Assembly: GCA_014529385.2 (NCBI GenBank) | Contig: CM043968.1 | Coordinates: 130,814,018 to 130,878,017 of the forward strand | DNA: 64,000 nucleotides | DNA from: Adiantum capillus-veneris | Taxonomy: Eukaryota > Streptophyta > Polypodiopsida > Polypodiales > Pteridaceae | Reading direction: 5' to 3' | Shown: positions 34,736 to 46,559 of the stretch, in pieces | How positions within the stretch are numbered: the first letter of the stretch is position 1 | Layout: every line of letters starts with the position of its first letter | The notes under the pieces: generated by a model | Told to the model about the DNA's origin: nothing | Database searches by the model: none | The model's input: only the letters and a program-made list of their open reading frames with translations | Made by a program: the position numbers and the translations under genes

Positions 34736-35965
34736 GTGCTCACTGCTGCTAATGGCAGTTCCTTTAGACTTGTTGATGCACTTTATGTACCTGGGATCAA
34801 GAAGGATCTCTTGTCTGTATCCGCACTTGCTAGACTTGGACTTGTAGTCAAATTTGTGGATGACAGATATATAGTTCATGATCTCAGTTTTGGTGATGAA
34901 ATTGTTGCATCTGGGCTTTTGTGCCATGGAATGTATAAGCTCACTTTGTATGACAAGTGTGGACAAAATTTTGCAAATGCTGTTGTAGATTCAAGGGCTA
35001 TTTCAGATGCAAAACTTTGGCATGCACGTTTTGGTCATCTGAATTTTGCCAGTTTGTTGCGTTTGCAGAAATCTGATATGGTTGCTTCTTTGCCGCCTCT
35101 TGAAGCACCTGTCAAACATGTTTGTGAAGGCTGTATTTTGGGTAAAATGCAGCGTTCTAAATTTCCAAAGGATGGTTCAGTTCGGGCCACATGCAGGTTG
35201 CAGCTTGTGCATAGTGTTGTTTGTGGGCCCATGCAAACACCGTCCTTGGGAAATTACCTGTACTTCGTGACTTTCATTGATGATTACTCCAGGCATGCAT
35301 GGGTATTTCCGCTTAAAGTGAAGTCCGAAGTTTTTATGTGCTTCAAACATTTTCTGGCTATGGCTGAAAATGTCTCGAAATGTACTATGGGCACCCTCTG
35401 TTTCGATCGAGGGGGGGAGTATATGTCTCATGAATTTAATGCATTTCTAGCTAGTCGTGGGATAAAACACCAATGTACAGTGCCTTATACACCTCAGCAA
35501 AATGGTGTTGCTGAGAGGAAAAACAGGTCACTGACGGAAATGGCACGATGTATGGTCAAAAGTCAAGCTTTACTGCATTCTTTTTGGCTTGAGGCCATCA
35601 TGTGTGCCACTTATGTACTTAATAGGTGTCCTACGAAAGCTTTGCAGTCTATTACTCCATATGAAGCATGGCATGATAGAAAGCCTTCTATTGAGCACAT
35701 GCGTGTTTTTGGCTGTTTGGCATATGCTTTGGTGCCACAAGTGTAGCGCAGAAAATTGGATGATAAGGCTGTCAAATGTATTTTTGTTGGTTATAGTGCT
35801 GAAAGCAAAGGTTACAGGTTGTATCATCCGCAAACAAAACGTATTCTGGTTTCACGGGATGTAGTGTTTGTGGAAGATTCTGTTGAGCCCTTGCTGTCAT
35901 GTACTAGAGACAGTAATGTAAGCTCACAGGACATTTATGACACTTTGTTGCCTCTTTTCAGTGGT
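34736..35965 (+). pseudogene. copia integrase
   Basis: GAG-pre-integrase HHCC region (LWHARFGHLNFASL ... CEGCILGKM), then the catalytic core. The first catalytic Asp is replaced: HSVVCGP stands where the family has H-S-D-V-C-G-P (GAT to GTT). The second, FDRGGEY, and the Glu in NGVAERKNR are present. A TAG at 35744-35746 interrupts the C-terminal part, which continues with FVGYSAESKGYRLY in the same frame. Doubly inactivated. Confidence 0.92.
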
Positions 35966-36239
35966 GGAAATACGAATGTAAGTTCCAATGAGGCAAATGT
36001 ACAGCCTATGGGGATTTTTGAAAATGTTCCAGATCAGCCTATTACTGATGCAGATGTACATGATGTACTTGATGAGGAAAGGGCTGAAAATGATCAGGCT
36101 AGAGGTATGCCAAAATGGCTGGTGCACACTTTGCGTGACAGTAAATTGGATGCACCTTTGTCTAGTCATACTCATTCAGGCTCTCGCCATGCATCTTATG
36201 CATCAGATTGTTATGCTTTGGCTGTGTCTAGCTTACATG

Positions 36240-37170
36240 ATGTTGAGGAGCCTCTGACTTTTGATGAAGCACAAAATTCAAAAAATTGGAGGGCTGCCAT
36301 GCAATCAGAATATGATGCACTTATAGAAAATGACACATGGACTTTATGTGATTTGCCTCCTAGCAAAAAGGCCATTGGTACGAAGTGGGTTTACAAGTTG
36401 AAACGCAAGCCGGATGGTGAGATCGATCGCCATAAGGCTCGACTTGTTGCAAAGGGTTATGCACAGCAAAAAGGCATAGATTATGAAGAGACTTTTGCTC
36501 CCACTTGTCGTATGACTACTGTACGTTTTCTATGTGCATTGGTAGCTCATTTTGGTTGGGATGTACATCAATCAGACATTGTTACTGCTTTCTTGAATGG
36601 TGACATATTTGAGGAAGTATATGTAACGCAGCCTCGCGGTTTTGTCATAAAAGGAAAAGAGGACAAAGTGTGCAGATGTAAGAAGGCTTTGTATGGGTTG
36701 AAGCAATCTCCTCGCGCTTGGTATGAGAAAGCTGACACTCATTTGGTTAAATGAGGCTTTCATAACAGTCCAACAGAAAGCACATTGTATGTAAAGCGTG
36801 AGGGTGATGCACTTCTCATTGTGGTTCTTTATGTTGATGATTTGCTGATCACTGGACCAAATGAGAGACATATTGCTGAATTTAAGGCTGATTTGAATGC
36901 TACTTTCAAGATGAAAGATTTGGGGGTGTTGCATCATTATTTGGGCATACAGTTTAAGCAGTGTGATGGTGGTATTGCCTTGTGTCAGAAAAGTTACATA
37001 GAGACATTGTTATGTAAATTTGGACTTGAGGATTGCAAACCTATTGCCACTCCCATGGAAATAGGTTTGAAATTGAGTCTACATGATGTTGGCGATCCTG
37101 CTGATGTCACTCTTTACCAAACTGCTATTGGTTGCCTCATTTATGTATGCAACACGAGGTTGGATATTCA
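36240..37170 (+). pseudogene. copia reverse transcriptase
   Basis: Shows NWRAAMQSEYDAL, GTKWVYKLKRKPDG, RLVAKGYAQ, a QSDIVTAFLNG catalytic-Asp box and LYGLKQSPRAWY. A TGA at 36752-36754 follows, and the same frame then continues with the intact VVLYVDDLLITG catalytic box (36820-36855) and FKMKDLGVLHHYLGIQ. Only the single stop breaks this domain. Confidence 0.93.
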
Positions 37171-37786
37171 GTTTGCAGTCTCACAGGTCAGCAGATTTAT
37201 GCATAGCCTAGGGTTTAAGCATTGGCAGGCTGTCAAGAGGATTTTCCGCTACCTTAGTGGAACTTTACATCTTGGCTTGTTTTATCCCAAGGGGGGATCA
37301 TTGCCGCTAGACTTACATGCTTTTTCGAACGCAGATTGGGCTGGTTGTTTTGACATGCGAGTGTCCACAAGTGGTTTTTGTTTCATGCTTGGCAGTTCAT
37401 GTATATCATGGTTGAGCAAGAAGCAACCTACTGTGGCCACTTCGAGTTGTGAGGCTGAGTACAGGGCAGTCTTCACAGCTATGGTTGAGTGTGTATGGCT
37501 CAGACGCCTTATGGCTGATTTGGGTGTTGGACAGGACACTGCCAACACTATCTACACTGACAGTCAGAGCTCATTGGCAGTTGTGAGGAACCCAGTTTTT
37601 CATGCTCGCACAAAGCACATTGAGGTGCATTACCACTATGTCAGGGAGAGGCTCTCAGCAAGAGAGATCAGCTTGGCTTATGTGCCAACACAGGACAACC
37701 TTGCAGATCTTTTCACAAAGGCATTGTCTCGTGAGAAGCTTGAAGCTTTCCGCAAAGCTTTGGGCTTACTCCCCTTTGTGTACTGA
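37171..37786 (+). pseudogene. copia RNase H
   Basis: C-terminal ribonuclease H with FSNADWAGC, TSSCEAEYRAV and YTDSQSS, and the typical end HIEVHYHYVRE ... LADLFTKAL. The domain itself is open and ends at a TGA (37784-37786). It appears intact, though the polyprotein upstream is broken. Confidence 0.93.
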
Positions 37787-37849
37787 TCCTGTCCTCAGGG
37801 CATGGCACTTCCCTTTACTCATGTGCCAGCTCTCGTTCACCGCATCACT

Positions 37850-37861
37850 CCAGGGGGGATT
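37850..37861 (+). other. copia polypurine tract
   Basis: CAGGGGGGATT lies directly before TGTTACCATATAC, the start of the 3' LTR. Confidence 0.8.
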
Positions 37862-38089
37862 TGTTACCATATACATGTGGTAGTGATGTGTGTGAACACA
37901 CTAGGACTGCCGGGGCATTTTTTCCCTCTTTAGGAGGTTTTTTTCCCCCGTGCATTGTATATACGCCCATCACTCTAGGGCTACCTATCTTTCCATTGCA
38001 CACTAAGTAACACACTCTCTATTGTGTTCCTTGAGCTTCCTTCGTCTTCTCCAAGCTGTGTGTGTTTCTCTGCAACCCTAATTCCAACA
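37862..38089 (+). repeat. copia 3' LTR
   Basis: 228 bp from TGTTACC to TTCCAACA, with TGTT...AACA inverted ends. Contains a TATATA segment near 37957 and a CT-rich downstream part, as expected for U3-R-U5. The matching 5' LTR is absent from the window. Confidence 0.8.
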
Positions 38090-39362
38090 AATTTTTACTA
38101 AAAAATTTTATATAATTAAATTTAAAATGGTTTTTTTATAGTTTTTTTATGTTGTAAAGCTCACCTATAGGTGAGATAAGTGGGAAGAGAGATCAATAGA
38201 ATGAGGAAAGAATCCGTTTTCACGATATATAGAGGGCTGTATTTTGATCAATATTCTAAGAAATTATATGATACGGTGTTTTTGTTGATGTGGCACCATA
38301 TAATACGGCTGAAAGAAGATAGGGGTCGTATAATATGCCCGTTTAAAGCGTATTATACATACATCATATAACATACAATGCAATTGAGATGACATATGCT
38401 CAAGCTTACACTAACTGTTGCAAAGGTTTTTGGGTTGTCAACTATAAGGACCCACAAGTGTGGGAAATTGCAGATGCAATTGTTTGGTCCTAGAGACCCA
38501 ACAAAGAAGGACCATTTTCTAGATGTAAGATCCCAGAAAGGCATGCTGAAAAGCCAAAGCAGGCCTCAATTGTGCACATCAATCACGCTTGGATCAAATT
38601 TTGGATATGGTATCAAATTTTCAGTAGATTATGTGCAGCTTTTATTGTGACTATAATAGTCAAGTTTGAAAATAGGGTCTTTAGTTGTACCTTTCTTTGT
38701 TTTATTTAATCAATATTATTTCTTCAAATTCATGTGTTTTGCATACTCTTAACTTTTGGTGTTTATCAACACCACAATACTACAATATTTTCACTCTTTT
38801 TACCACCATACATCAAAAACTTATCTCATTTTTTCCCACTTTAAGTAGGAAATTCCCAAATTACACGAATTTCGTCGATTTGGAGATTCCCATAATGCGA
38901 GGCATGATGCTTCACTTGACTCCCAAGTGAATTAATCTTTTCTACAATGCCAATGTATTATGGCTTGGGAGAAATCTGGTGGGTCATGCTTCATACATTA
39001 CACCGCCCATATTGCCCCAAACTACAAAACCATGTTCTTCGCTGAAAGAAGAAACCGTACTCATACTTACATGCTTGATCCTATCCCCTTATCGGTGATA
39101 TGCACTATTGTAGCCATTTGGCTTAGCTCCCATTCCCTTCAATGCGAGACAGGGCATTGGGGCAATGGATAAGTGTCAAATCGATTATGCACACTATGCT
39201 CACTACAAGTTTGAGAATTTGAGTACCACACACTACTAGAGTGCTCAGCTTTTGGTCACATTCAAACTTGCTTTTTTCACATTTTCAGCCATGACTTAGA
39301 CCTACACACTTTTCTCTCCCAGCCACAATGTGGGCCCTCCATTGCGACTGTCCATTTTCTCT
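38090..39362. other. Gene-poor stretch with a 45-bp local duplication
   Basis: No gene is supported. TTTTCTCTCCCAG occurs at 39310-39322, followed by a CCACAATGTGGG segment, and again at 39355-39367. The continuation of the second copy (CCACAGTGTGGG) is found beyond element B at 43093. Element B therefore inserted into the second unit of a 45-bp tandem repeat. Confidence 0.7.
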
Positions 39363-39367
39363 CCCAG
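39363..39367. repeat. Target-site duplication CCCAG, copy 1
   Basis: CCCAG lies directly before the TGTAAGG start of element B and is repeated at 43088-43092. Confidence 0.88.
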
Positions 39368-39831
39368 TGTAAGGTTTCCAATTTACGAAACCTTCAAAAC
39401 TATACTAAGCTTGAAAAACTTAATGGAAAATACTATTGCAGGACTCCAAACACTATTAATTTTGGTATTTTTGGAATTATAAGCAGAGCTTTACTATGTC
39501 TAGAAATTTTCAGAATCTGATTCCGATAAAAACGGGAACAGTTACAGGACCTGGAAAATTACCATAGAAATTTAATTAATAACAAAAATTGGATGGGTTC
39601 ATTTTAATCATTAGCAAAGACTTCTTTACACTAAGGTTCTAGAGTTAAATAGGAAATTCCAAATTTCATCATGGAAAATCTGCAAAAATCAAACAGGCAA
39701 ATTCTGGAAGGTATGGGGTGAGTGTGGAAGCTGTGGAAACTTGCCAGGGGCAGTGATGGCAAAAAAATGCGCAAATTTCAGCCTGGGGGGTTGCTTGGAC
39801 TAGGGGAAAGCTGCCAGATGCCCAGGAAAAG

Positions 39832-39842
39832 CAATAAATAGG
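39832..39842 (+). promoter_or_regulatory. TATA-like box of element B
   Basis: CAATAAATAGG, corresponding in position and flanks to CTATAAATAG of element A. It is followed after about 55 bp by a CT-rich leader. Confidence 0.5.
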
Positions 39843-40269
39843 ACCATTCTCTTCATATTTTGTTAGACTCGGAGCCTTGAGAATTTCTCTCTCATCTAGG
39901 GAGAAACACTATGCATAAATCATTAGAGTTAAGTCTCTTATTGATTAGCCTAACAAGTAATTAACCTAATCCCTCTCAATTAGTAAGGTTAGATTAAGAT
40001 AAATGATTAATTAATCAAAGATTAGGCCTATATACTCTTCTAAAACCTCTTCAAATTAATAAATCTCTGCTGATTATTATAATTAAGCTTAGAAATACTA
40101 AGTTAATTATTTACCCTCTCATATTAGGACTGGAATTAGCCAATTTAGCCATGAATTAATGGTAAAAATATTAATTAGGATTATATTAAGTTGAATTATT
40201 TATCAGAGATATATTAAACAGTTATTAATCTAGGAAAATTATCCTATAATTTTCTGAGAAGTTTTCTTA

Positions 40270-41410
40270 ATTAATTAGGCCTAAATACTCTGTTTTTTGA
40301 GCAATTTTAATAGGGGAAATTAGTAAATGGAATTCAAATGATTCCATATAATTATCAGCGGTTAATTATGTGTTCAATAACCCGTGATAACTAGGAGAAG
40401 TTCAGAAAATTAATTTAACTAATATTTTAGATAAAATACCCTATTGTTTGAGTAATTTTAATAGGGGAAATTAGTAAATGGAATTCAAATGCTTCTATAT
40501 AATTTTCCATGGTTAATCAGGTGTTCAATAACCCGTGATAATTAGGATAAGTTCAGAAAGTTAATTTAGCTAAGTATTTTAGCTAAAATACCCTGTTTTT
40601 TGAGAAATTTTAATAGGGGAAATTAGTAAATGGAATTAAAATGCTTCCATATAATTATCAGTGGTTAATTAGGTGTTCAATAACCAGTGATAGTTAGGAT
40701 AAGTTTAGAAAATTAATTTAGCTAATTATCTTAGCTAAAATACCCTGTTCTTTGAGAAATTTTAATAGAGGAAATTAGTAAATGGAATCCAAATGCTTCC
40801 ATATAATTATCAGTGATTAATTGAGTGTTCAAGTACCTGTGATAATTAGGAGAATTTCAGAAAGTTAAGTTAGCTAATTACTTTAGCTAAATTACTCTGT
40901 TTTTTGAACAATTTTAATAGGGGAAATTAGTAAATAGAATTCAAATGCTTTCATATAATTATCAATCGTTCATTAGGTGTTCAATGATCCTTGATAATTA
41001 GTAGAAGTTCAGAAAGTTAATTTAGCTAATTATTTTAGCTAAAATACCCTATTTTTTGAGTAATTTTAATAGGGGAAATTAGTAAATGGAATTCAAATGC
41101 TTCCATATAATTACTAGTGGTTAATTAAGTGTTGAATAACCCATGATAATTAGGACAAGTTCAGAAAGTTAATTTATCTAATTATCTTAGCTAAAATACC
41201 TTGTCTTTTGAGAAATTTTAATAGGGGAAATTAGTAAATGGAATTAAAATCCTTCCGTATAATTATCAGGGGTAAATCAAGTGTTCAAGAACCCGTGATA
41301 ATTAGGAGAAAGCCAGAAAAGTAATCTAGCTAATTACTCTAGCTAAAATACCCTCTTTTTTGAGGAATTTAAATAGGGGAAATTAGTAAATAGACTTAAA
41401 TTGAATTGAG
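40270..41410. repeat. Tandem array inside element B
   Basis: Eight units of about 152 bp. AATTTTAATAGGGGAAATTA occurs near 40303, 40454, 40606, 40758, 40911, 41062, 41213 and 41365 (the fourth and last with small changes). Each unit also has GGTGTTCAATAACCCGTGAT-like and TTAGCTAATTATTTTAGCTA-like segments. The sequence is unrelated to the array in element A, although the position is the same. Confidence 0.92.
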
Positions 41411-41818
41411 ATCTTTATCAAAGGTTTATTAGACCTAAGGGAACCTGTGGTAATTATTCTACCACTAGAAAATTAGTTTAACTATATATCCCAGTAAAAT
41501 TACTACAATTTTTGGGAAAAATAAAAAAGGGAATATAGTAAAGTAAATAGAAACCCTTTGATATCATTACCAGAGAAGGAATATACTTTGGGGAATATAT
41601 TATAATTATATTAACCTTAGATAAATAGTTTAGGGACGTACTTTGGTCAAAAGTAACCAATTTTTGTATATAATGGATAAGACAAAATAAGAAATAAAAT
41701 TATCTAAATACCAAAGAATTAACCAAGGTCCAAAACCCTTATTTTTGGGTAACAAGGAAAAATAAATGTTATACAATAAATCCTCTAATGGATTAAGTCT
41801 TTTTATAAGGCTGCCGAA

Positions 41819-42031
41819 ATGGTCCCCAAGAGAACCAGGGGAAACCCTTTGACGGAAGATGAAGATGCTAGTAACAAACGCAACAAAGCAACTAATGACC
41901 ATGAAGCAGGGCCTAGCCATAGGCCAACAGAGGAGAGTTTACGGGCACCTGCCCCACAACAGATGGACGACCAGTCCCAAGTGGTTTTCAATTATGCCAT
42001 TAATAAGTTTTTAGATTTCATTTTAAGTTAA
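41819..42031 (+). CDS. Short conserved reading frame of element B
   Basis: 70 codons from ATG 41819 to TAA. It starts M-V-P-K-R-T-R and has an acidic stretch (LTEDEDASNKRN), NDHEAGPS and a Gln/Pro-rich end. Shared residues with the frame in element A are kept in spite of synonymous codon changes, while the surrounding DNA is much less alike. No known domain. It may be the first coding exon of a longer element protein spliced to internal sequence that a solo LTR no longer has; that is inference. Confidence 0.5.
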   Translation: MVPKRTRGNPLTEDEDASNKRNKATNDHEAGPSHRPTEESLRAPAPQQMDDQSQVVFNYAINKFLDFILS

Positions 42032-43087
42032 GCATTGCATACGAAGGGTTAGGAAGGAAAACACTGGCTGAAAAAGGAAGGTAGCTTCCACGAAACCCAC
42101 GATCAATGATTGTAATTAAGAAAGAAGTGATTGGGTTATTACTGGTTGAAATAGGAAGGAAATGTTTGACCATCCTTAAGACAACTTCTCTCAAGACACC
42201 TCTGATTCCTTGGAAATATTTTTACTCCAGGTAATGAGTAACGATGGAGATACCATAATGGAGGAGTCGGTTACCTCTGCACGTGTGGAGTCTTTACCCC
42301 GTGCTTGTTTATGTTTATGGATAGTACTTTTAAGTTTATCCTAGAGGAACCGCCCGGTTGTATGGGCAACTGGTTTTGGCGTATGGGCGCCCGGACTTTG
42401 GGTGAAGACTTTTTCCACCCCGGTTATATAAATAAGGAATGGATGCCGTTTTTCACCCTTGTATAGGTGGTCTTGAGACAAGTTAGTACTGGTCAGTGAT
42501 ACCTTAAAATGACAGTACCTTGTCTTAAGTTTAAAGATGTCTGTTTTCTGAAAGAATGTCTTCAATGCTGTTTTAAAAGGTTGCTTTAAGGAAATGCAGC
42601 TGAAAAATTAAAAAGGAACCGTTATTTAAATTGTGGAAAGAATGTGGTAGTAATTAAACAACAATAAAATCATGTGTGAGTGCGGGGTGGTAAGTGGGGA
42701 TTGACGAAGGTTGTCAATCATGGACGGGTGGACCTGATTAGTCAGGTAACTATCCATTCCCGCGCACTAAAACGTTTAGAAACTTCACTTGGACAAGGGA
42801 TCCACCAGCGGCTGTGCCCTCATATATGTTAGAGGGAAAAAAGCGTTGGCTAAGGAAACCTTAATCTAAAGGATGAAGATTTAGGGCCGGAATTTTTTTT
42901 TAAGGATCCCGTTTTCACTGCGAGACAGGACTAGGTCTCTTCTAGGGCTATGAACCTAAACCATTGCCAATGGTAAGGGTGAATTTCCTAGAATTTTTCT
43001 TGTTTAAAGGCTTTGACTTTAGTAGGCCTAGAGACCTGTCAAAGGTTCCATCCCGCTTTTGGTGTCGACGGGATTGGAGTCGTTACA

Positions 43088-43092
43088 CCCAG
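43088..43092. repeat. Target-site duplication CCCAG, copy 2
   Basis: CCCAG directly after the GTTACA end of element B, continuing into the interrupted 45-bp repeat unit. Confidence 0.88.
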
Positions 43093-43119
43093 CCACAGTG
43101 TGGGCTCTCATCACCACAA

Positions 43120-43214
43120 TTTGAGGGATTGAGAGTCACTCATTAGCCATACACATACTAAGTCACATGTAACTTTGGTCCCATAGGTCATATTTGACCT
43201 CCGAGGACGATAAT

Positions 43215-43274
<60 letters not shown>
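43120..43274 (+). repeat. Dispersed repeat ending in (TC)n, copy 1
   Basis: Shares GAGAGTCACT, TTTGGTCCCATA, TATTTGACCT and a GAACGATAA-like segment followed by AATCTCTCTC with two copies at 56098-56210 and 56392-56460. In each, the unique part passes directly into a TC microsatellite, as if TC were its tail. Confidence 0.65.
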
Positions 43275-43278
<4 letters not shown>

Positions 43279-43510
43279 AAAAAACACAGTCGTTTTTTAA
43301 CCTACTAGACAGTAGTTCACTCGTTTGATCATAACTTCTTCATCCAAACTCCAATTTGGGTGATCTATAGCCTCAATCAAAGAGCAAACATCCCTCTAGG
43401 TATTGATGTAAAGATAGAAATTTTCAGAGTTATGGAAGGTGTTTCTGTAGTAGCATTTCTGAAGTGAAGAAGTTTAGGAAAATTGACACTCATCTCTTAT
43501 TTTACATACA

Positions 43511-44473
43511 ATGTCTTCTGGCACTCGCAAGGGTTATTCTTCTTCAACAAGGTCCAGAACCATTGTGTAAAATGATCCAAAATCTCCTAAGTGTGGAGAT
43601 AGCAACACAACCACTCAACCAACGACATTGGAAACCATGATCATGGCATACTTGGTATCATTGCAAGTGACCGTAAACAAACAAGGTGAAGACTTACGAG
43701 CACTTGTAGTGGAGAATGGCACACTAAGGGTACTTGTGGTTGAAAATGAGAATCTCAAAAGGACACTTGAGATGCAAACAACATTTTTGATGCAGCTTGA
43801 AGAGGAAGTCAAGGAATGTAAACGTTCTCTTGTGGACTTGAATTCTTTGAAGGAGCGGATGAGCAAAGTAGAGCATGACCATGTATTGAAAGAGGAGAAA
43901 TTTGACACCATGAGCAGGGATGTATGTGAAATGAAAAATGTATGCACAAACAAGTCTTGGGCTAGTGTATATGGTAGCAATGTGGTTTCTAATTCCTCAC
44001 TCATGCAAGCTATGGTTCAAACAAAGAATGTTGAGAATGTGGATATATGTGGAGGAGTTGAATGAGAGCGACGTTCCAAGAACATTGTTATTCATGGAAT
44101 TTCCAAAGAGAAGTTAGAGACACCTCCTTCTCTTGCCATTGTTATCCAAGATTTCTCCAAAACCCACTTTGGTATGTCCAAAGTTATGGTCTATAGAGCA
44201 CATAGAGTGGGGAATCAAGGAGCTCCTCGCTCGGGAGAACGGCCAATTGTATGCACCATGCCGGATGAGACCAAGGAAAAGATTATCCTTCATAATAGTT
44301 GGATCTATTTTCAAGGGATACAAAATGTTTTGTATGTGAAGATCACACTATTAAGCAACAGAATATGCGTCGCAAGGCATCTGAGGAAAAGAATAATAAA
44401 CACAAGGAGATCTTTCATGAAGAAAATGTGCCCAAGGAGGAGACAAGTTCCTCGAGCAAATAGGGATGCGTGA
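43511..44473 (+). pseudogene. LINE ORF1
   Basis: A nucleic-acid-binding ORF1 protein of a non-LTR retrotransposon. The frame from ATG 43511 has stops at 43568-43570 and 44063-44065 but remains in one frame. The middle part (43628-44040) is a heptad-rich coiled coil (VENENLKRTL, MQLEEEVKECKRSLVDLNSL). The C-terminal part has RRSKNIVIHGI, YRAHRVG, ERPIVC and a basic end, as in L1-like ORF1 RNA-binding domains. Inactive copy. Confidence 0.7.
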
Positions 44474-44484
44474 CCTATGAGACC

Positions 44485-45840
44485 GAGTTACAACTGAAAA
44501 TATGCTTTTGGAATTGTAATGGATACTCATGGAATGTGGGGGTTGGCATTGATGAACTAACAAGAAAATCCGATGTTGTACTTCTTGTTGAAACTTGAGA
44601 GCATGATACACAAAGAATCAATGGCTTGGAGGATTACAATGTACATTCATTGATATGGTCAAAGAATCTCAAGCAACAAAGAGGACAAGGAGGGGTAGCA
44701 TGTATGGTTAAGAAAGGATTGGAAGATTTCGTATCAATTGTGAAAGATGACAAGTACAAACATTATGTATGGCTAAAAATTATGTACAAACATTATGTAT
44801 GGCTGAAAATTATGACACCAAAAAGAGCACCCATTTTTAAAGCTGGTTGCTACATTCCTCATCATGATTCCCCCTTTTATGCTTGCATGTATAGAGATCA
44901 TACATTTTTTGATTTAGAAGAGGAAATTGCTTATTTCAACAGTGAGCGTGATGTTATTGTATTTGGGGATATGAATGCTCGCACAAAAATATTGCAACAT
45001 GATACTCAACAATTTGACATGCCATACATTTCAAGGGAGTTGTAGGAAGTTCACTTGTATGATTATACTTCAATGGATCAGAAAGAGCCAGATCACTATG
45101 GAAAGTTACTTTTACACATGTGTAATAGCACAGGTATGCTCATTGCCAACGGTGTATCTTTGTGGAGACAAGTGGGGACAGTGTGATTGACAATATGCTA
45201 CTCTCCGAAGCCATCATGTATCTCATAAAGAGTTTTATGCTTGGCCAATGGATCGTGAAATCCAAACACCGCACCTTATGTAATGACCTTTCATGTGGAG
45301 AAGCAACTAAGCATGATAATCTCAGCCAAAGGAAAGAGAAATTATGACTATGTATGGATTTCAAACGGCCACCAATGTACATTGAAATGGTTGAGCAAAA
45401 GTTATGGATGACAAAGCTTCAATACGATGCACCATTGGAAACTAAATGGGAAGCTTTCAAGAAATCTATTTGTTCTTGTGCTGAAGAATAATTTGCCATA
45501 AAGCATGGAAATCTAGACAACCCACCAGGTGACATGGATGACACTTTAACTACTGCACGGTTTTATGATTGTCCATATTAAAGACCCAAGAACCAATGTC
45601 ACCGCTACAAGGCTAAAGTGCATCAGAAATGGATTCCAAAATCCTCCAGGGTTATGCAACCGCAACAAGCATCCTCATGCGTGGCTCCTATATAGGAAGA
45701 AAAGACTCAGCCAAGAAGAACACATCCATGTCAACGAGCTAACAATGCTCAAATCAATTGGCTTAAAATTCATTCCAAAAACAACAATCCAAGAGCAAAC
45801 AAATTAACTTTCCATAACCAATCGGACCACCAAGGGAAAG
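44485..45840 (+). pseudogene. LINE ORF2 endonuclease part (3'-truncated)
   Basis: APE-type endonuclease pattern. FWNCNGYSW is near 44500; VVLLVET then a stop where the family has Trp (E-T-W-E) lies near 44575-44600. These are followed by QGGVACMVKKGL, VIVFGDMNAR (44955-44985) and a later NGVSLW segment. 44755-44815 contains an in-frame 30-bp tandem duplication (YKHYVWLKIM twice). The frame changes after 45040, and 45350-45840 is readable only in fragments. No reverse transcriptase follows, so the copy is truncated. Confidence 0.72.
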
Positions 45841-46559
45841 TGCTAGATATCAACTTTTTTTATGACAATAGCAACTCAGCAAAAAGTGAGAGAGGGGAAT
45901 CTTATGGGTTCCCTTATCAACGACTTGTGCCATCACTGTCAAAATTCAACCTTTTTAAGAATATTAGTGACAATGATGACTCTTATGACATCCCCTACCA
46001 GGAACTCAGGTCATCACTATCACTAGCAGCTTCAGTAACAACAATAGAAGGCCAAAAGATAAGACCAAGTCATAGCCAGTTAATGCTCTTGGTACATTAT
46101 TAAGAATCTCCTTATATAATGTGCACAACATCTATAGATTTCCATTGACAATCAACTTTGTATGTATAGACATATAAGAGCTTGTGATCCGTCAACTCTT
46201 CTGGGTATGGCTCTTAGAACCTATAAAGATTGACCTCATTGTTGCCAATGTATTTATATAGTCCTTCACTCTCATGATTTATCATCCAAACTCTCTCAAA
46301 AAAATTGGTCTTTATCAACTGCAAGTTTGGAAGATCCATTATGGGTGGATGCTCCTGTATCGCTGGGACCCCGAAGCTTGTGTAAGTTGAGTTTGAATCT
46401 AAAGTAGACATGATTTTTGGGCTCAACAACTCTAGCTTGATGCAAGAAGATTTATTCCAATTTGTTCAAGTGATTTGGTTAGGAAAAAGTTAAAACTATG
46501 TCCAAAACCTCAACCATTTCCTCACAATTTTGTCAAATTATCACTTTTAAACACCCCTA
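45841..46559. other. Gene-poor stretch after the LINE
   Basis: A short frame at 45840-46103 contains two alike peptides (SYGFPYQRLVPSLS and SYDIPYQELRSSLS). A minus frame at 46429-46214 has no recognised domain. Neither is good enough to call a gene. Confidence 0.35.

Larger units (their letters stand above)
33771..38089 (+). mobile_element. Ty1/copia retrotransposon, 5'-truncated, with 3' LTR
   Basis: Domain order is gag, protease, integrase, RT, RNase H, which is diagnostic of Ty1/copia. The 5' LTR, primer-binding site and roughly the first quarter of gag are missing. The pol frame is broken by one frameshift (34660-34735), a TAG at 35744-35746 and a TGA at 36752-36754, but is otherwise well preserved, so the element is fairly young. 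It ends in a polypurine tract and a 228-bp 3' LTR. Confidence 0.95.
39368..43087 (+). mobile_element. Element B: 3.7-kb solo-LTR-like insertion
   Basis: A 3720-bp unit starting TGTAAGGTTTCC and ending GTCGTTACA, flanked by CCCAG on both sides. Inside, in order, are a TATA-like box (39832), an array of eight units of about 152 bp (40270-41410), a 70-codon frame (41819-42031), a GGACGGGTGGACC block (42722-42734), a GCGGCTGTGC block near 42810 and a GAGACCTGTCAAAGGT block near 43030. The order and these blocks match element A, which has GAGACCTATCAAAGGT near its own end. No RT, integrase, primer-binding site or internal terminal repeats are seen. Interpreted as a solo LTR of the same family. Confidence 0.8.
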
